64,000 bases of DNA from Lindgomyces ingoldianus (lineage: Eukaryota > Ascomycota > Dothideomycetes > Pleosporales > Lindgomycetaceae), in NCBI RefSeq assembly GCF_010093535.1, contig NW_022985172.1:613498-677497 (forward strand), written 5' to 3'. The notes below the pieces were generated by a model. The model made no database searches. It saw only the letters and a list, made by a program, of their open reading frames with translations, and was not told the origin of the DNA. The translations under genes and the position numbers were made by a program. Of the stretch, positions 25,901 to 37,507 are shown piece after piece (position 1 is the stretch's first letter; every line of letters begins with the position of its first letter).

Positions 25901-27457
25901 TGCTAGGTTTTCGTGTTGCCAAAAGGTGTTCGCATGCGATAGGTATGTAAGGCGCTCCCTCCCGCATCCGCGAAATAGCTTTATCACGGAGGATGCTCAA
26001 CAATGGTACCCTTTCCAGAAGCTTGATTGTTGACGTCGGCGGCTGCAGGTGCCACGACCAGGTTGCAGACCACCCCATTGAGCATGCTAACAGGATGCTA
26101 TGGTACGTGAATCTTGATCCCTACCCTTCGCATGTGAGCTGGAAGAAATTTATCATCACCTGTTCCACACATGTTGGTGGAGGAAGTTGGCCTTGTCCAC
26201 CCCGCAGAACAACAAGCACTCGCTTGTGAATTGTGGTCAGATTCCCCGCTGTCGATCCCTGCACATGTTGCGCCTCATCAAAAACCTTCCGCATGTGCAA
26301 CAACGGTTCATCGCTCCCCTTTGCAAACGGCCTGTTCTCGGGAATCATGCTGACTTTTGACATGCCTTTAGTGGTTTCTGTGAGTTGATATTGCCTCGTC
26401 TATTCTTGTTCGCGCTGCCCCACCCGGGTGAACGTGGACGCTGTGTTGTTCCGCTCTGTCATAAGAGTTTCATTGACATGTGAACCCGATAGGTTCCAGA
26501 GAGCAAAATTATCGTCCCAAAGATTGTGGGATTTGCCACGCCTGGCTTACCGTGAGACCTGGCAAAGGTTTTTGGGAGGGCGGTCAAGGTACGTAATGTT
26601 TCAATACTGTTAGGATCTGGTTCCTTGATTGCACATGTCACCTTCGGCCCGACTCTTTCAGACGAGAGAGCCAAGCATGTTCAACAAAGAAGAAGCTCCA
26701 ATGGCTGCTTAGCCACATGGTAGTTGGCCTTATTGTTCGTCATGCCTACCAGAGTCATGAAGCTCGCAAAGTGACAGCCCAAGCTTGGTGCCTGAAGGGC
26801 GACGTCGGCCTATCCGCTTATCCTCCACCCCCTGTCTCAAGTGCTTCTCCACGATTCTGCACGAATCATTGCTTCCTAGCTTCCCCGACACGGCATGAAA
26901 GTTAATTCCAGCACGGAAACTCCTAAAACAGCGATGACTTCCCGGGAGCAGAAATTCGCGATTCGAGCCATTGTCAGGGAAGGCTAGTACTTGAAACGGT
27001 CATCTGCCTCGTGGAAATATCCTTTGCCCCGGATCGGCGTTGCGCATGTGGCAGTCGATTCGAAACATCCGGGGTAGGGCTGACACTTATTTCCTCGACT
27101 CGAGGTATCGGATCGACAGCTCTGTGCCTTTTGGAGTTTCCATGCCGAGAAATCCGGCACGCAAGCCCTAGATTTGCCGTGAATCCGCGATGTTTACGGC
27201 AATCTTCTCCATGGATTCCTCCCTGATCGGAAGGCCCCTTACCCGCATGTTGTACTGCATTTGGCGTGAGCATGACTGATGATCCACGTTTTTATGCAGG
27301 TACGAGGGACACGGCCAAGATGTCGCGAAAAGGTATCCGTCCTTATCTCCAACACTCTCTCGTGCATCACATCTTAAACACCATCGAAAGAATATCCTAA
27401 CTGCATACAGACCCACGAAAATACAAACGTAGGAAGGGTCCGCAGTCACATGTGTAA
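22971..27457 (+). CDS. CCCH and CHY zinc-finger protein, 14 exons
   Basis: Exons 22971-23025, 23090-23185, 23393-24979, 25032-25119, 25177-25289, 25360-25407, 25559-25590, 25759-25847, 25907-25942, 26049-26102, 26372-26379, 26493-26588, 27300-27332 and 27411-27457: 2,382 nt, 793 residues. A CCCH finger at residues 43-62 (C-x8-C-x5-C-x3-H) is split by the second intron. The long central exon is a fungal-specific region with a Ser/Asp/Glu-rich stretch. After exon 3 come paired CxxC zinc ligands (VKCDRCK, PTCAECS, FCRECHRKM). The CHY finger starts at Cys692 (CSHY) and continues through SCCQKVFACDRCHD, MLCGFCSREQ and DCGICH, with the basic tail MSRKDPRKYKRRK. CHY fingers bind zinc (yeast Hot13, human RCHY1); no RING domain is visible, so a ligase role is not claimed. 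All junction phases agree, and the motifs reappear only after splicing. Confidence 0.9.
26372..26379 (+). other. 8-nt coding microexon of the CHY gene
   Basis: The eight bases TGGTTTCT lie between an AG at 26370-26371 and a GTGAGT donor at 26380. The upstream exon ends in phase 2 (TG) and the downstream exon begins in phase 1 (GT). Inserting the microexon gives Cys-Gly-Phe-Cys followed by SREQ, restoring a CxxC zinc pair of the CHY finger. Skipping it leaves the two exons out of frame. Flanking introns are 26103-26371 (269 nt) and 26380-26492 (113 nt). Confidence 0.85.
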
Positions 27458-30400
27458 GAGGAAATAGGGAGAGGTGGGTAGATGTTGTTAGCACAATGTC
27501 GCATGCCGAATTTTTTTTCTCTCGCAAAGTGGATTCGAATGGGGAGTGGGAAGACCTTGCGACTGAGTTTTGCGCACTAGTTTAATGAACAGATAACCAT
27601 TGCAGCGATAATCGAGATCTATGATTAGATTAGTTCCACTATTGAGCCCACCAACAAACGGTACACATGGTTCACGTCGTTCGGAAACTAGTAGTTCACC
27701 AGCCATTCTCTTTTTTTGAAACTCGCCCCTTTCCCTTACATATAAGCGACCCTCTCCACATCTCTCTTCCTTTCCTATTCAGTGAGCTAATTTGAGAACA
27801 ACTCAAGACGATCACTTCTCCGCCCAGCCTCTGCAAAGAATTCTCTAGAGTGCACACACGACCAGTCGTTTGGAACCTGATCCAGAAGGATCCTCCACGA
27901 GAGGAGAGGCTAAGCTTTGAAAGATCGACCGGTGATTCGCCGACTAATGCAGCATTTTCTTAATCTGGCAGTTCGCTGGACGATGTGCTAATTTCCGCAT
28001 GTCATTCACATGTCGAATATTGGCACACCGACGGCGGACACCCTTCTCAACAATTGTCCTGTAATCAACACGTTTACCAACCATGCTTCTGAACAGAGCA
28101 TCCGGAGACTGGTAGAATACGATAATTAAAGGTACGAATCATACGATGTAGAAATACTTTCAAAGGTGTGAAGGGGGTGTGAAAAGAGCCACGGTAGCTT
28201 GAGGAACATGCCGAACAAGCCTGCAGGACAACGTCGGGATTTCCACGTGCGAATTTAGCCTGTCTACTTGCCGGTGCCAATTAATACCCAACCAACACGA
28301 GCAGCATTCCAGCTTTTGGGCTTTTTTTTAAGCCTCCGACTGGGATACGGTTGCATTTTAAATATCCGGGATTTTTTTTGGGTCGGTTGCGCTTAGCTGC
28401 TTTACATGGGCGTGTACAGCGTCTACAGTTGAAAAGTTAAAATTTGTAAGGTGAAATGGAATGCAGCGAGAGCTGAGACAGAAACTGTTGCTGTAACTTG
28501 GAGGCGCCGATTTTCCGCCGAGTACTCCTTAATCGGTCGTACGTTTCTCCGCTCCTTCTCACCTCTCCATCCCCACACCAGCTCTTCGGCCGCATTCTTC
28601 TCGTTTGGCCGGTTAGTCATTCCTCACAGTCTTAGTTCTCCACCAAAGGCTTTCCCCGTGAATGCCCGAGATTATCCATGCTCACCCTGTCCACAAGAAC
28701 TAGAGTCTTGACGATGGAGCGTCTGCATGCGTTGCTGATGTGCGGACCCGCCGGGACGCATAATGCGTTACTTAGCCACAGCACTAGCCTCGCGATCATG
28801 GAAGACATTGTCAAGGCAGCTCACCGCCATCTGCTTGCCACTTCATGTGAAATAGAGGTAGGAACTGTACCAAAGCTTGTGGTCTAGCGTCTAGACCTTG
28901 CATTTCTAGAGAAGTCCCACTTATGTTGCGACCGGCGAGAACGCTTCAGGGGTTGGGTTGTGGGCAAGACAGGATGAGTGGAGATGAGATGCGGTCTTGA
29001 GGTTATTGCTGTGTCGGCGTGGCTGTGGGTTTGATGGTGTAGCTTGGCGGGAAGATGGTGTTTGGGACCGAAGTGGTAGCGTTGTATGTAAGGTCCAGGT
29101 AAGTTACGCGATTTTTTGTTACAGAAAGACACGGTGGGAGCGGGAGACTGCGGGTTTGCTACTAGCTGATCCTAGGTCTATGGTGGACTTTCTTGGTGGT
29201 GTGGCTGCTAATGTGCTACAATGGCTTGGGCAGTAATTGGCAGGAAGAAGGGCCTTCCCTCTCAAGGAGAATTGTCAACTCTGAGACGCTACTGTCATGT
29301 TACTCAGACATCGTCCGAGTTATCCTTATTCCTGTCTAAAACCTGGACACCAATTCCTACATTTGCTTCAATTATCCTTGCAAACGATCGTGGGTTGAAA
29401 CCTTTCTTTCTCTTGTCAAAGAATCTTGAATGTTTCTTGACATAGCGTTAAGTTGTCTTCCATCTCGAGTCTTGAGAATCCTGAGGTTGTCCTGCTTGTC
29501 GAATTTACTAGATCAGACGATTACCATAGTGCTAGACAATTAAACCCTGCGAATTTCTTTCCTCCTTCACCAGCAATTATCTCAACTAAGCTCCGCCCAT
29601 GCATCCAATCTAAGTCTCCAACATGGGCAAACCCACCCATTTCCACTTCCACCCCGGCTCTTTTCCATTTCCACGTGTGTATCACCTCGCTCGTGGACAA
29701 CGCAAATATTTCTTCCCACAAATCATCCCTTCCACCTGAATCCGTGCACCTGATGCGGGGCTCCGGACCTCCAACCCTCCACCTCGGTACCCGCAACAAC
29801 ATCCGCTTCGGCATCCTGACCCTCACCAGCACATCTCGTATACGGACGTCTTGTGTCAACTCTTTCCGAATTTCTCCGACCAAGCTTCCAAATCAATCAT
29901 CCTCCGATCTTCGCCTCAGCCCAAACCCCGAATGCGAATTCGAGCTCTCTCAGAGTTTGATGCTGCCCCAAACCCTGCCCTGTCTGCCTGCGCCGATTGA
30001 GCAGCGCAGTCCCGGTTAGCGTGTGCATTTCCGAGTTCCAGCAGTACGGTAACGGGGGAGTGTGTTGTCTCTGCGCCTGTCTGTGCCTGCAGGACTTTGA
30101 TCGAAGGGGAGGGTGCTGTCTGTGGTCGATGCGTTTGCGGATCTGGGGTCAACAGTCGTGGAGAGCGTCCGAGAGTTCTCCGGTCGTGAGACGGTCGGAC
30201 TACGGACTTGTGGGGACCTCGAACCGAAGAATTGAATGGTTTGAGAGTGGATCGGGTGTGGTGGGGTTTGTATCGTGGTTGCGTTTGTTGATGAGTGATG
30301 GATGGGGAGATGTCTTAGTGGAGGTGGAGAAGATGGGGTGAGAAGGGAAAGCTGGGGCCAGAGGGAGTGCACGTGGAATCGTGAAGGGTTTGAACTAAGT

Positions 30401-31881
30401 TTTAAGAGCTGAGTGGGGTAATGGAAGGATGTGGGTGAAAGTTAGACCAATACTCGATTCTATCCTCTTAAGAAAATCTTGAGTTGATCACTTATCCTAA
30501 ACCCCTTATCATCTACCATCTGTTCTTTCCTTCTCAAGTATACGTAGTGCAAAGATGCTCGACATTTATGACAGATCCCATTGGCTGGCCTGAACTCTAG
30601 GAGGGCAACGACCATGCCACTATACTACGCTGGGTAGGTCTCGAACGATACCATCGTGTTCAAACGTGGCTTGTCAGTACAATTCTCCAAATTCACTTAG
30701 ATAATGCTGCTGCCATACAACTCCCTTCGCGTTGATATTCTCCATACCTTTTCCACCCGGCCCTCCCCCTTCCAGAAATGTACCCCCTTTTCTGTAGCAA
30801 GCTTCCCTTCCCTCTCTGCTCCTTTCCGCTCCCCCTCTCCCTCACCACTACACTCCCCTGTACTCCCTTTCACTCCCCTCTGTATAGCCCATAATTCCAA
30901 TTTTATACCATCAAGGCCGTGAATTCCGTACAATCAGCCAGCTCCCCTTGATTCGTACAGAGCAAGTCGTACACACATCAACACCTCGTCTCTACCGATC
31001 TCTTGCCCTCGTCTTTCATATATCTCTAAGATCTACTATGCTCGCTCCCAGGCTATAGCTGCTCGAAATTCCGCTCGCTTACCTGTCCAATTTCTGTTTT
31101 CCGTTGTTCCTGCATCCAAGCGCCTCGTCCCCATTTGTTCGAAAGAGGGACTCAGGCAGGTAGTTGTAGGACACAGCTGCAGACTCTTACAAATTCACCC
31201 TCGGCATTGTGCTGCTTCCTAGATTGTATGACACATGATATAGCACAGTGCATAGACATGTTGTCGATATCCGTGGGTGAGAATTCAGGGTGGCGAATGT
31301 AACAAGGCCGACTTCATCTACCACTTTCTATCATGTGTACGCTTGCACGATTAATGACTTCATCTCTCCACGCAAAGGGGGAAGTCAGTACTGGACTTCA
31401 CATCAGGCCATCCATATCTAATTCGTATCTCGTCCAACGCATCTGGGTACCCGCGCCTGGTTCCCTGTCCTATAGGAATAAACCTTAACTTCGGGATGCC
31501 TCTCTTAGGAAGTTCCAGACTCCGGCGCAGCGCAACGTTTTGATACTTTCAATTGTTTAGACTGCGTGCATAATACCAAACCCATTCTCTTATCTCATTG
31601 CAAAGTCTTTTTTTTTATTGTCTCTCCGGTCTATTGGTATCTTAGAAATAGCACAACAGCCGGCCTTCGAATTCCGACGATGCAAGCTATCTATCCACCT
31701 CCACGCCGAAATGTCTTACCCATCTCTGACGCATCGGTGCCCAGTTCGCATGCACTAACTCGGACCGGGCAAGCATTGAACTGAAAAGCTGCGTGGGCAA
31801 AGCAGATTTCCGGTGCCGCTAATTACATCGATGAAGAGTTCGGACGCGACGCTGTGCCACCACTCCCAGCGAGCCGGGTGT
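27458..31881. other. Intergenic stretch, no supported gene
   Basis: About 4.4 kb. Near 27736-27790 there is a promoter-like arrangement (ACATATAAG followed by a CT-rich tract), but no long frame follows. A 188-codon plus-strand frame at 29453-30019 has some coding-like codons (many C-ending) but no early ATG and no motif, and is overlapped by a 120-codon minus frame. A 69-codon frame at 28678-28887 is also without a motif. 30700-30900 is a CT-rich tract. I would not call a gene here. Confidence 0.45.
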
Positions 31882-34800
31882 TTAGAACTCGTTTTCGTCG
31901 CTGCCGGCGATGATGACGTTGTTGACCTATCCGATTCGTTAACATTACCTCAAGTCTAACATGCAAGGAATATCAAAACTGCACGACATCCCAAAGCGAG
32001 CTAAGTACAACGAATTGCGAACAAGGGACACCCTCGTGAAATCCATACTCCTCGTAGTGTGCACACCCCCATCGTTCCCAATCGCACGGCTTGAGTTCAC
32101 CGCAAAAGAACACGTCGTGTTTGCATTCCGGCTTGTGGAACGAATGACTTGCATCTTCGTGTGTATAACACTTGCAACCTAGCTTCCCCGCTCCCCGCAT
32201 CAAGGAAAGCGTACGTGTGTCGCCGCCACAAACCAAGGCCTCCGGAAGGGAGGGTAGGAAGCGGGACGCAAGGGGAGCCGGGTGTGATGGATACTGGATG
32301 GTGGGACAGAACAGAAGGGGCGTGTGACCGAGTTGGGGAGTCCCAAGAAAGGGGCGCCAGATGTGAGGAAGGGAGGGAGATGTAAAAAAAAAGGGATGCG
32401 AGTGAAATAAAAAACAAGATGAAAAGGAAGAGTAAGCAGGGACACGTACCTTCAACACCATTCTACAAAGCTGTGTTGCTAGTAACAATTGCTGTCTCTT
32501 GGAGATTAACGGGTCGATAACGAAATGCTCCTTCATGTCTGTAATGCGTAACGAGTTAGCACACCGATCAGACGAGCAATTTCCACACCGTCGCATCTAC
32601 AACGCGTGTGCAGTGACAAAACGACATGTGCTTCTTTTCCGTACTCCTCGATTCCCATCCTCGGTTGCGATTGTTAATTGTTTTGGTGATGGTCTAAAAA
32701 GCTTGACAAACGCGACGCGGTGATAAAGCGTGGGGGCTTGGACGTTCAGAGGGACACTAAGGCAAACGAAGGCGTGCGGCACGGGGACTCTGCATTGTGC
32801 GCAAGGTGCCGGCGTGCCGCAAGGCCCAACGGCGGTGAAAACAAAATCAACAAATGGAATCGCAAATAGTGATGTCGTGCTGATAACGGTGGATGAGGGA
32901 GAAAAGCGAACGGGAAGGAAGAGCACGGCACATTACATGCACACCGGTTTGGAGAGATCGACAACATAAGGAATCATGTACGATGTACATACCGTTACTG
33001 CCCGTTTGCATACAGTCAACGCCTAATCTCGAGTTCTTTTCTTTGGCTTGACGCGACTTGATGTTGGCTAGAGTTTCGATGGGGCTAAGACCTGAATTTT
33101 CAGCGAGAGCCATTGGGACACAGTCGAGAGCGTCAGCAAAAGCACGCATTGCGTACTGTTCCAGACCGGGACTCTGCAAGGTAGTTAGAATTTGTTGAAT
33201 ATGGAATTAAATGTCGGATGGAGGGGTAGCCGCTTACCTTGACGGCCGCGTCTTCCACAGCAAGCGAACATGCGATTTCTGCAGCTCCACCCCCGTAAAC
33301 AATTCGATTGTCTTTAACGAGGTTCCGGACAACACAGAGTGCATCATGTAATGATCGTTTCGCCTCATCAATTATCTGTAAGGCATCCTGCGTCAGTAGT
33401 ATTCTGGACCGTGCAACATGCATAGTAATAACCAATCCCAGGATTTAATGGAACAACACTCCAATGGGAAAAGGATATGGTATCACGTACCATTTTGTTG
33501 CTTCCTCGGACAAAGACAGTTACCGCCCGAGTGTTTGCGCACTCTTCAATGACCAGCATCTTATCTCGAGTTGTGCCAAAGCTCATCTCTCGAACGATTC
33601 CAGCTGTGCCCAACTTGTCTGCACTCAGATCCTCGAATCGTGGCACTATGCGTCCGTTCGTTGCGATAGCAATAAGCTCAATCTCGGGGCCTCCGACCCA
33701 CCGCACGGCTGGGAGTTGATTTGTAAGGAGGAGATGGTTGGCCTCGTCATCGAAACCCCACTGACATATTACAATATTTGCTCCAGTATCTTTGATCTGC
33801 TCAATCATCTCGGTAAATTTGTTTTGTTCGTAATTTTGCAGCTTCTTGAATTCCTCGACCGAGGTGATGTCTAGCTTGTGCTTTGTCTTTGGCTTAGGAG
33901 GCTCGAAGGCGCAGGTGAGGATGGCGAGCTTTGCATCCTTGACCTCGGAGGGCATCTGGGGGTGGGAAAAGTCCTTGTCTATTATGACACCCTTCACCAA
34001 GAGGGTATCCTCTAATGAGCCACCCACCTTGCCATCGACCTTGATGAGTTCGAAGTCGACATCCTTGCGGGCGAGGTCTGCAACGGACAGAACGGCATCT
34101 ACGGCGATGGTGGCGAAATGGTCGTGGGCCTTGGACACAATCTTGCTTCCCAAACTCGTCTTGGCCACCCTGAACAGCTCCTGCGTGTTTCCGGGAGAGA
34201 ACTTGATCTCGTCACTGATCTCATCTAGCCTCGCAACGGCCACCTCGCAGGCCTCATCATATCCATCTGCTATCCTTATGGGATGAATGCCCTTGTCGAT
34301 GAGGTCCGCGGCTTGTTCGAGGAGTGCTCCGGCGAGCACAACAACGCCCGTGGTGCCGTCGCCGATTTCGTCGTCTTGGGACTTGGAGAGCTCGACAAGG
34401 AGTTTCGCAACGTGGTTCGATATTTCCATCTGTGCCTCGTCAGACCAACTTATTCTGCCATGGGCCATTGTGCGCACCTGTGAGAGGATGGTGGCGCCGT
34501 CGTTTGTCACTGTGATGTCGCCATCGGGGGAGATCAGGATCTTGTCCAGTCCTCGCGGACCCTACATGTCAAATAAGCTTCTGTCACCCGCATGCAGCTC
34601 TGTGCCGTACCAAAGATGTCTTGACGATGTTTGCCACGGTCCTCGCGGCCAAGATATGTGACTTGACGGCGTCGTTGCCGTGCTGCCTCTTCTTCTTGCC
34701 CTGACTGCACACTTCATGAGCTCTCCGAAGCTTTCGAAGTTTGGGAGGGGCCTGCCACATACTCTCTCACAATGATAAACGGCCGTCCCGACTCATCCTT

Positions 34801-35010
34801 CATGACCTGGGCTGTATTTTTGCCGGGTTAGCGACTGGTGCGGCGGGGTTGCGGGGCGCATTCCGAGACGGAGGCCAAAGCGACGTACCGTTCGACATGT
34901 CGAGTTCTGTACGCTCAAAGCATTAGCACAGGGAGCTTTTCCAGGGCTGAGGAAGTATGAACGCAGAATTTGGAGCTGTGTTGGAGCCTGCAGCACTTAC
35001 GCATCGCCAT
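31882..35010 (-). CDS. CCT5: T-complex protein 1 subunit epsilon (CCT5)
   Basis: Subunit of the cytosolic CCT/TRiC chaperonin, which folds actin, tubulin and other proteins using ATP. Ten exons on the minus strand: 35010-35001, 34906-34889, 34811-34763, 34704-34611, 34561-34478, 34429-33491, 33375-33238, 33173-32993, 32538-32450 and 31926-31882; 1,647 nt, 548 residues, normal for the family. Visible: [13 protein letters not shown], the TNDGATIL block, the ATPase motif GDGTT at residues 108-112, [10 protein letters not shown], and the epsilon-typical [19 protein letters not shown] and ending NNVIIAG..DENEF. The first coding exon is only 10 nt. One intron (34430-34477) is 48 nt, in frame and stop-free. 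The last two introns (454 and 523 nt) are far longer than the others, and the last contains a same-strand Cys/His-rich frame. The gene is divergently transcribed from HP1. Confidence 0.95.
31973..32200 (-). CDS. Cys/His-rich ORF nested in last CCT5 intron
   Basis: A 75-codon ATG frame lies wholly inside the 523-nt final CCT5 intron, on the same strand. Seven Cys (9, 11, 26, 33, 39, 46, 60) and six His (14, 19, 22, 28, 48, 55) fall within 52 residues, with blocks [23 protein letters not shown] and [17 protein letters not shown], a pattern that looks like a metal-binding or disulphide-rich module rather than chance. There is no signal peptide after this Met. The frame stays open upstream through the intron and joins CCT5 exon 9 in phase, so retention of the intron would append this module to CCT5 in place of its last 14 residues. 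It could be a nested gene, an alternative 3' exon or a relic. I do not recognise the family. Confidence 0.4.
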   Translation of the reverse strand: MRGAGKLGCKCYTHEDASHSFHKPECKHDVFFCGELKPCDWERWGCAHYEEYGFHEGVPCSQFVVLSSLWDVVQF

Positions 35011-35432
35011 GCTGATAGAGGACCCCGCACTGGGGAAGTTCCAAGTACTAGAGAAAGCGAAGAAGCTGGTGCGAGGAAAAGGAGAGGTGAGAAGTGGTAT
35101 TCAAAGCGGGGTCGTGATGTTGAACGCGTAAATGGGCGTCGTCGAACTTTTGGAAGTCGAAATTTCTAGACGCGAACTCTCATCGGTCGCCAAGGCCGAG
35201 CACAGACCAAGCATCAAACGCGCCTGCCCAGAGCTTCTCCAATCTACCTCAATTTTACCCACCTTCGCCTCATCACCACCGCTGCCTCTGCTGTCTCTGC
35301 TGCCTCCACTGCCTCCACTGCCTTACTCATTGCGCTTCGTCTCAATTGACCTTTCCTGATATTCATTCAGCTATCTCAAGCTATTACTACCATTATATTC
35401 GCGTCCACCAGCTCCCCAGACACTCTCCCGGC
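35011..35432. promoter_or_regulatory. Divergent promoter of CCT5 and HP1
   Basis: 422 bases separate the two start codons. The HP1-proximal half is strongly CT-rich, including a CTGCCTC/CTGCCTCCA simple repeat around 35281-35330, typical of fungal core promoters and leaders. I see no clear TATA box. Both genes place their ATG a few bases before the first donor site. Confidence 0.6.
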
Positions 35433-36482
35433 ATGCCTCGTGAGTGCGCCCCTCGCCCGGAACCACCACTCTATGCGCGTCTTTACTGACACTTGCGCAT
35501 AGCTGCTCTTAGCGACGAGGAGAACGACGCCTCTTCTGGCGAAGAGGAAATTCCCTACCGCGGGAAAGGCAAAGCCGCACCCGCCCAGGAGCCAGAGGAG
35601 GAGCAGGGCGAAGAGGAAGAGGAGGGCGAAGAGGACGACGATGAAGTGTAGGGCCATTGCCTGGATTTTGTCTAGCGGGCATCTAGCTAACAATGGGACA
35701 GATTTGTTGTCGAGAAGATCCTGGGGCATATGTTCAACGACGACGTAAGTGGGTCTGGAGCCAGGACGGCACAGCAGACTAAGAATTGCAGGGCGTCTGC
35801 ATGTATGAGATAAAGTGGATGGGCTACGACCGCAAGAAAGACCGAACTTGGGAGCCAGAGGACAATCTGTAGGCCTGTTTCCACCATTCTAGCTTTGGGC
35901 CGAAGACTGACGCGACCATCAGCTCCGGCGCAACCGACGTTCTCAATGAATACTTTGATGAGATCGGCGGCCGCCCACAGCCCGGGGAGTCCGCCAAGAG
36001 CAGGAAGCGCAAGGGCCGGAAGTCCAACTTCAAGTCCGAATCAGGCACCCCCGCTGCCTCCAGCGCAAAGCGCCCGAAGCGAGAAAAGGACTGGTCGCCT
36101 CCACCAGGATCCTGGGAGAACGATGTTGAGTACGTTGACACTGTCGAGGAGAGTATCGACAACAAAACTGGTCAGCTAGCACGATTCGCATATCTGGTCT
36201 GGACCAACCAGAAGAAGACACAGCATCCTCTCAAGCACTGTTACCGCAAGTGCCCCCAAAAGGTATGCTTAGTTGTAAATAAATCCTTCAAATGAACATG
36301 CTAACCTTCCCTTTCCAGATGCTGGAGTATTACGAGAGCCACCTGTATGCCCCCCCCTCAACAGCTGGCCTCAAAAGCAAGAACGCATGACTGACAAACT
36401 GCGTAGAGTATTTACCACTCACGACAATGCCATAAATGGGGAAGACAAAGAGGACATGCTGATAAAAGGAGACGACATCTAA
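35433..36482 (+). CDS. HP1: Heterochromatin protein 1 homologue
   Basis: Chromatin protein that binds H3K9-methylated nucleosomes; Neurospora HPO, Aspergillus HepA and fission yeast Swi6 are relatives. Exons 35433-35439, 35503-35647, 35702-35744, 35792-35868, 35923-36262, 36319-36344 and 36407-36482: 714 nt, 237 residues. An acidic N-terminal arm (residues 5-50) leads into the chromodomain at about 51-91: FVVEKILGH, YEIKWMGY, TWEPEDNL. The aromatic cage positions are Phe52, Trp74 and Tyr77. A basic hinge (KSRKRKGRK, KRPKREK) follows. The chromoshadow domain runs from about residue 152 to 215 (WENDVEYVDTVEES, FAYLVWTNQKKTQHPL, MLEYYESHLVF). The first coding exon is 7 nt. In RIP-competent fungi HP1 acts on H3K9me3-marked repeats, so its presence fits the mutated transposon in the window, though physical closeness implies nothing. 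Confidence 0.95.
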
Positions 36483-37507
36483 TTTACCTTTCAGTGCTTG
36501 TCATTTTACGGCCCCGGAAATGCCACAAAACCCACTCTCTTGCTCACTTAGGAATCAACCTCGCCTCGGTCCCATCTTCTAGCCAACTCTTTTGGTTGCT
36601 CTGTTTCGGATTGTTTCATCTCATCCAGTGGAATTGCTTTTCAGCATGGCGTATGAGGCTTTACTTCCACGCACGTACGCTAGGTATGCCTTGAATAGGT
36701 AGCAATACGCGCATACGCAATAGGGTCAATTTCAAAAGCGGATGGCCTGGCCCTAGAGCATTCGGTCGGTCGATCGATCAGCTACGCTGGGGAAATACAT
36801 GTATTCTAGAGGAAATTTGCGGGGCGTAATTTGAGTACTGTCTTGGCTGTGCGTGATAGTCCGTACGCTCGGTAATGTGTTTTGAGGGAGTGAATCAGAG
36901 CCTTTTATATATATATGGTGAGGAGCATTGATTTCCCTTTTCTTCACGTCGCTGTCCATTGCAGTGAACAATGTTTTGCAGATATTAGCCTTTACGGCTT
37001 CTCCTCAATGGAAGAACACCCATCTGACCATCTACCACTACTCAGCCTAGCCTCCTTGTAATCTAGCCGAAAATCGCACGCGACCCATCGCAACAAATGC
37101 AATAATTGCACAGGACAGAAAATGAGAATCAAGGGAGAATATGAAGAATTGGATCACGGGAAGCCGAGCAGAAGCTTTGATATTCGAGATGTAAAACGGA
37201 GCTGAGCTATATGTGTATTCTGTAAGAAGGTGAATCTGAACGCGAACGCGGATATGCGTTTCGGGTATCCAACCAGTGCGCAGACTATTCGTCTGAGTAT
37301 TAACCAATGATGATGAAAAGCAAGAACGCCGAACCGCTATGCCATGCGAATCCCAACCCCAATCCCAGTCCCATCCTAGTGAAGGATCCTTTTTTCATAT
37401 CCATATCCATATATACAGCGTGGGTATGTTCTCGATCAATCGTCAATCATGATGTTTCTTTCCATCGCCTTCTTCCCCTCGTATCTCTACTATATTAGAG
37501 AATACAG
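36483..37507. other. Convergent 3' intergenic region
   Basis: Lies between the 3' end of HP1 and the 3' end of the minus-strand microprotein gene, so it should contain two facing 3' UTRs. No frame longer than about 86 codons and no motif seen. Confidence 0.5.

Noticed and set aside
26103..26230. Apparent frameshift in the CHY gene near an AEQQALACELW reading
   Set aside because: A one-base shift would give a superficially CHY-like tail, but the microexon at 26372 plus exon 26493 gives the full conserved SREQNYRP...CGICH sequence with consistent phases.
29453..30019. 188-codon plus-strand frame with some C-ending codons
   Set aside because: It has no ATG for the first ~100 codons, no motif, and is overlapped by long frames on the minus strand.
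33846..34286. Long plus-strand frames of 124-146 codons
   Set aside because: They are antisense shadows of CCT5 exon 6; composition mirrors the chaperonin codons.
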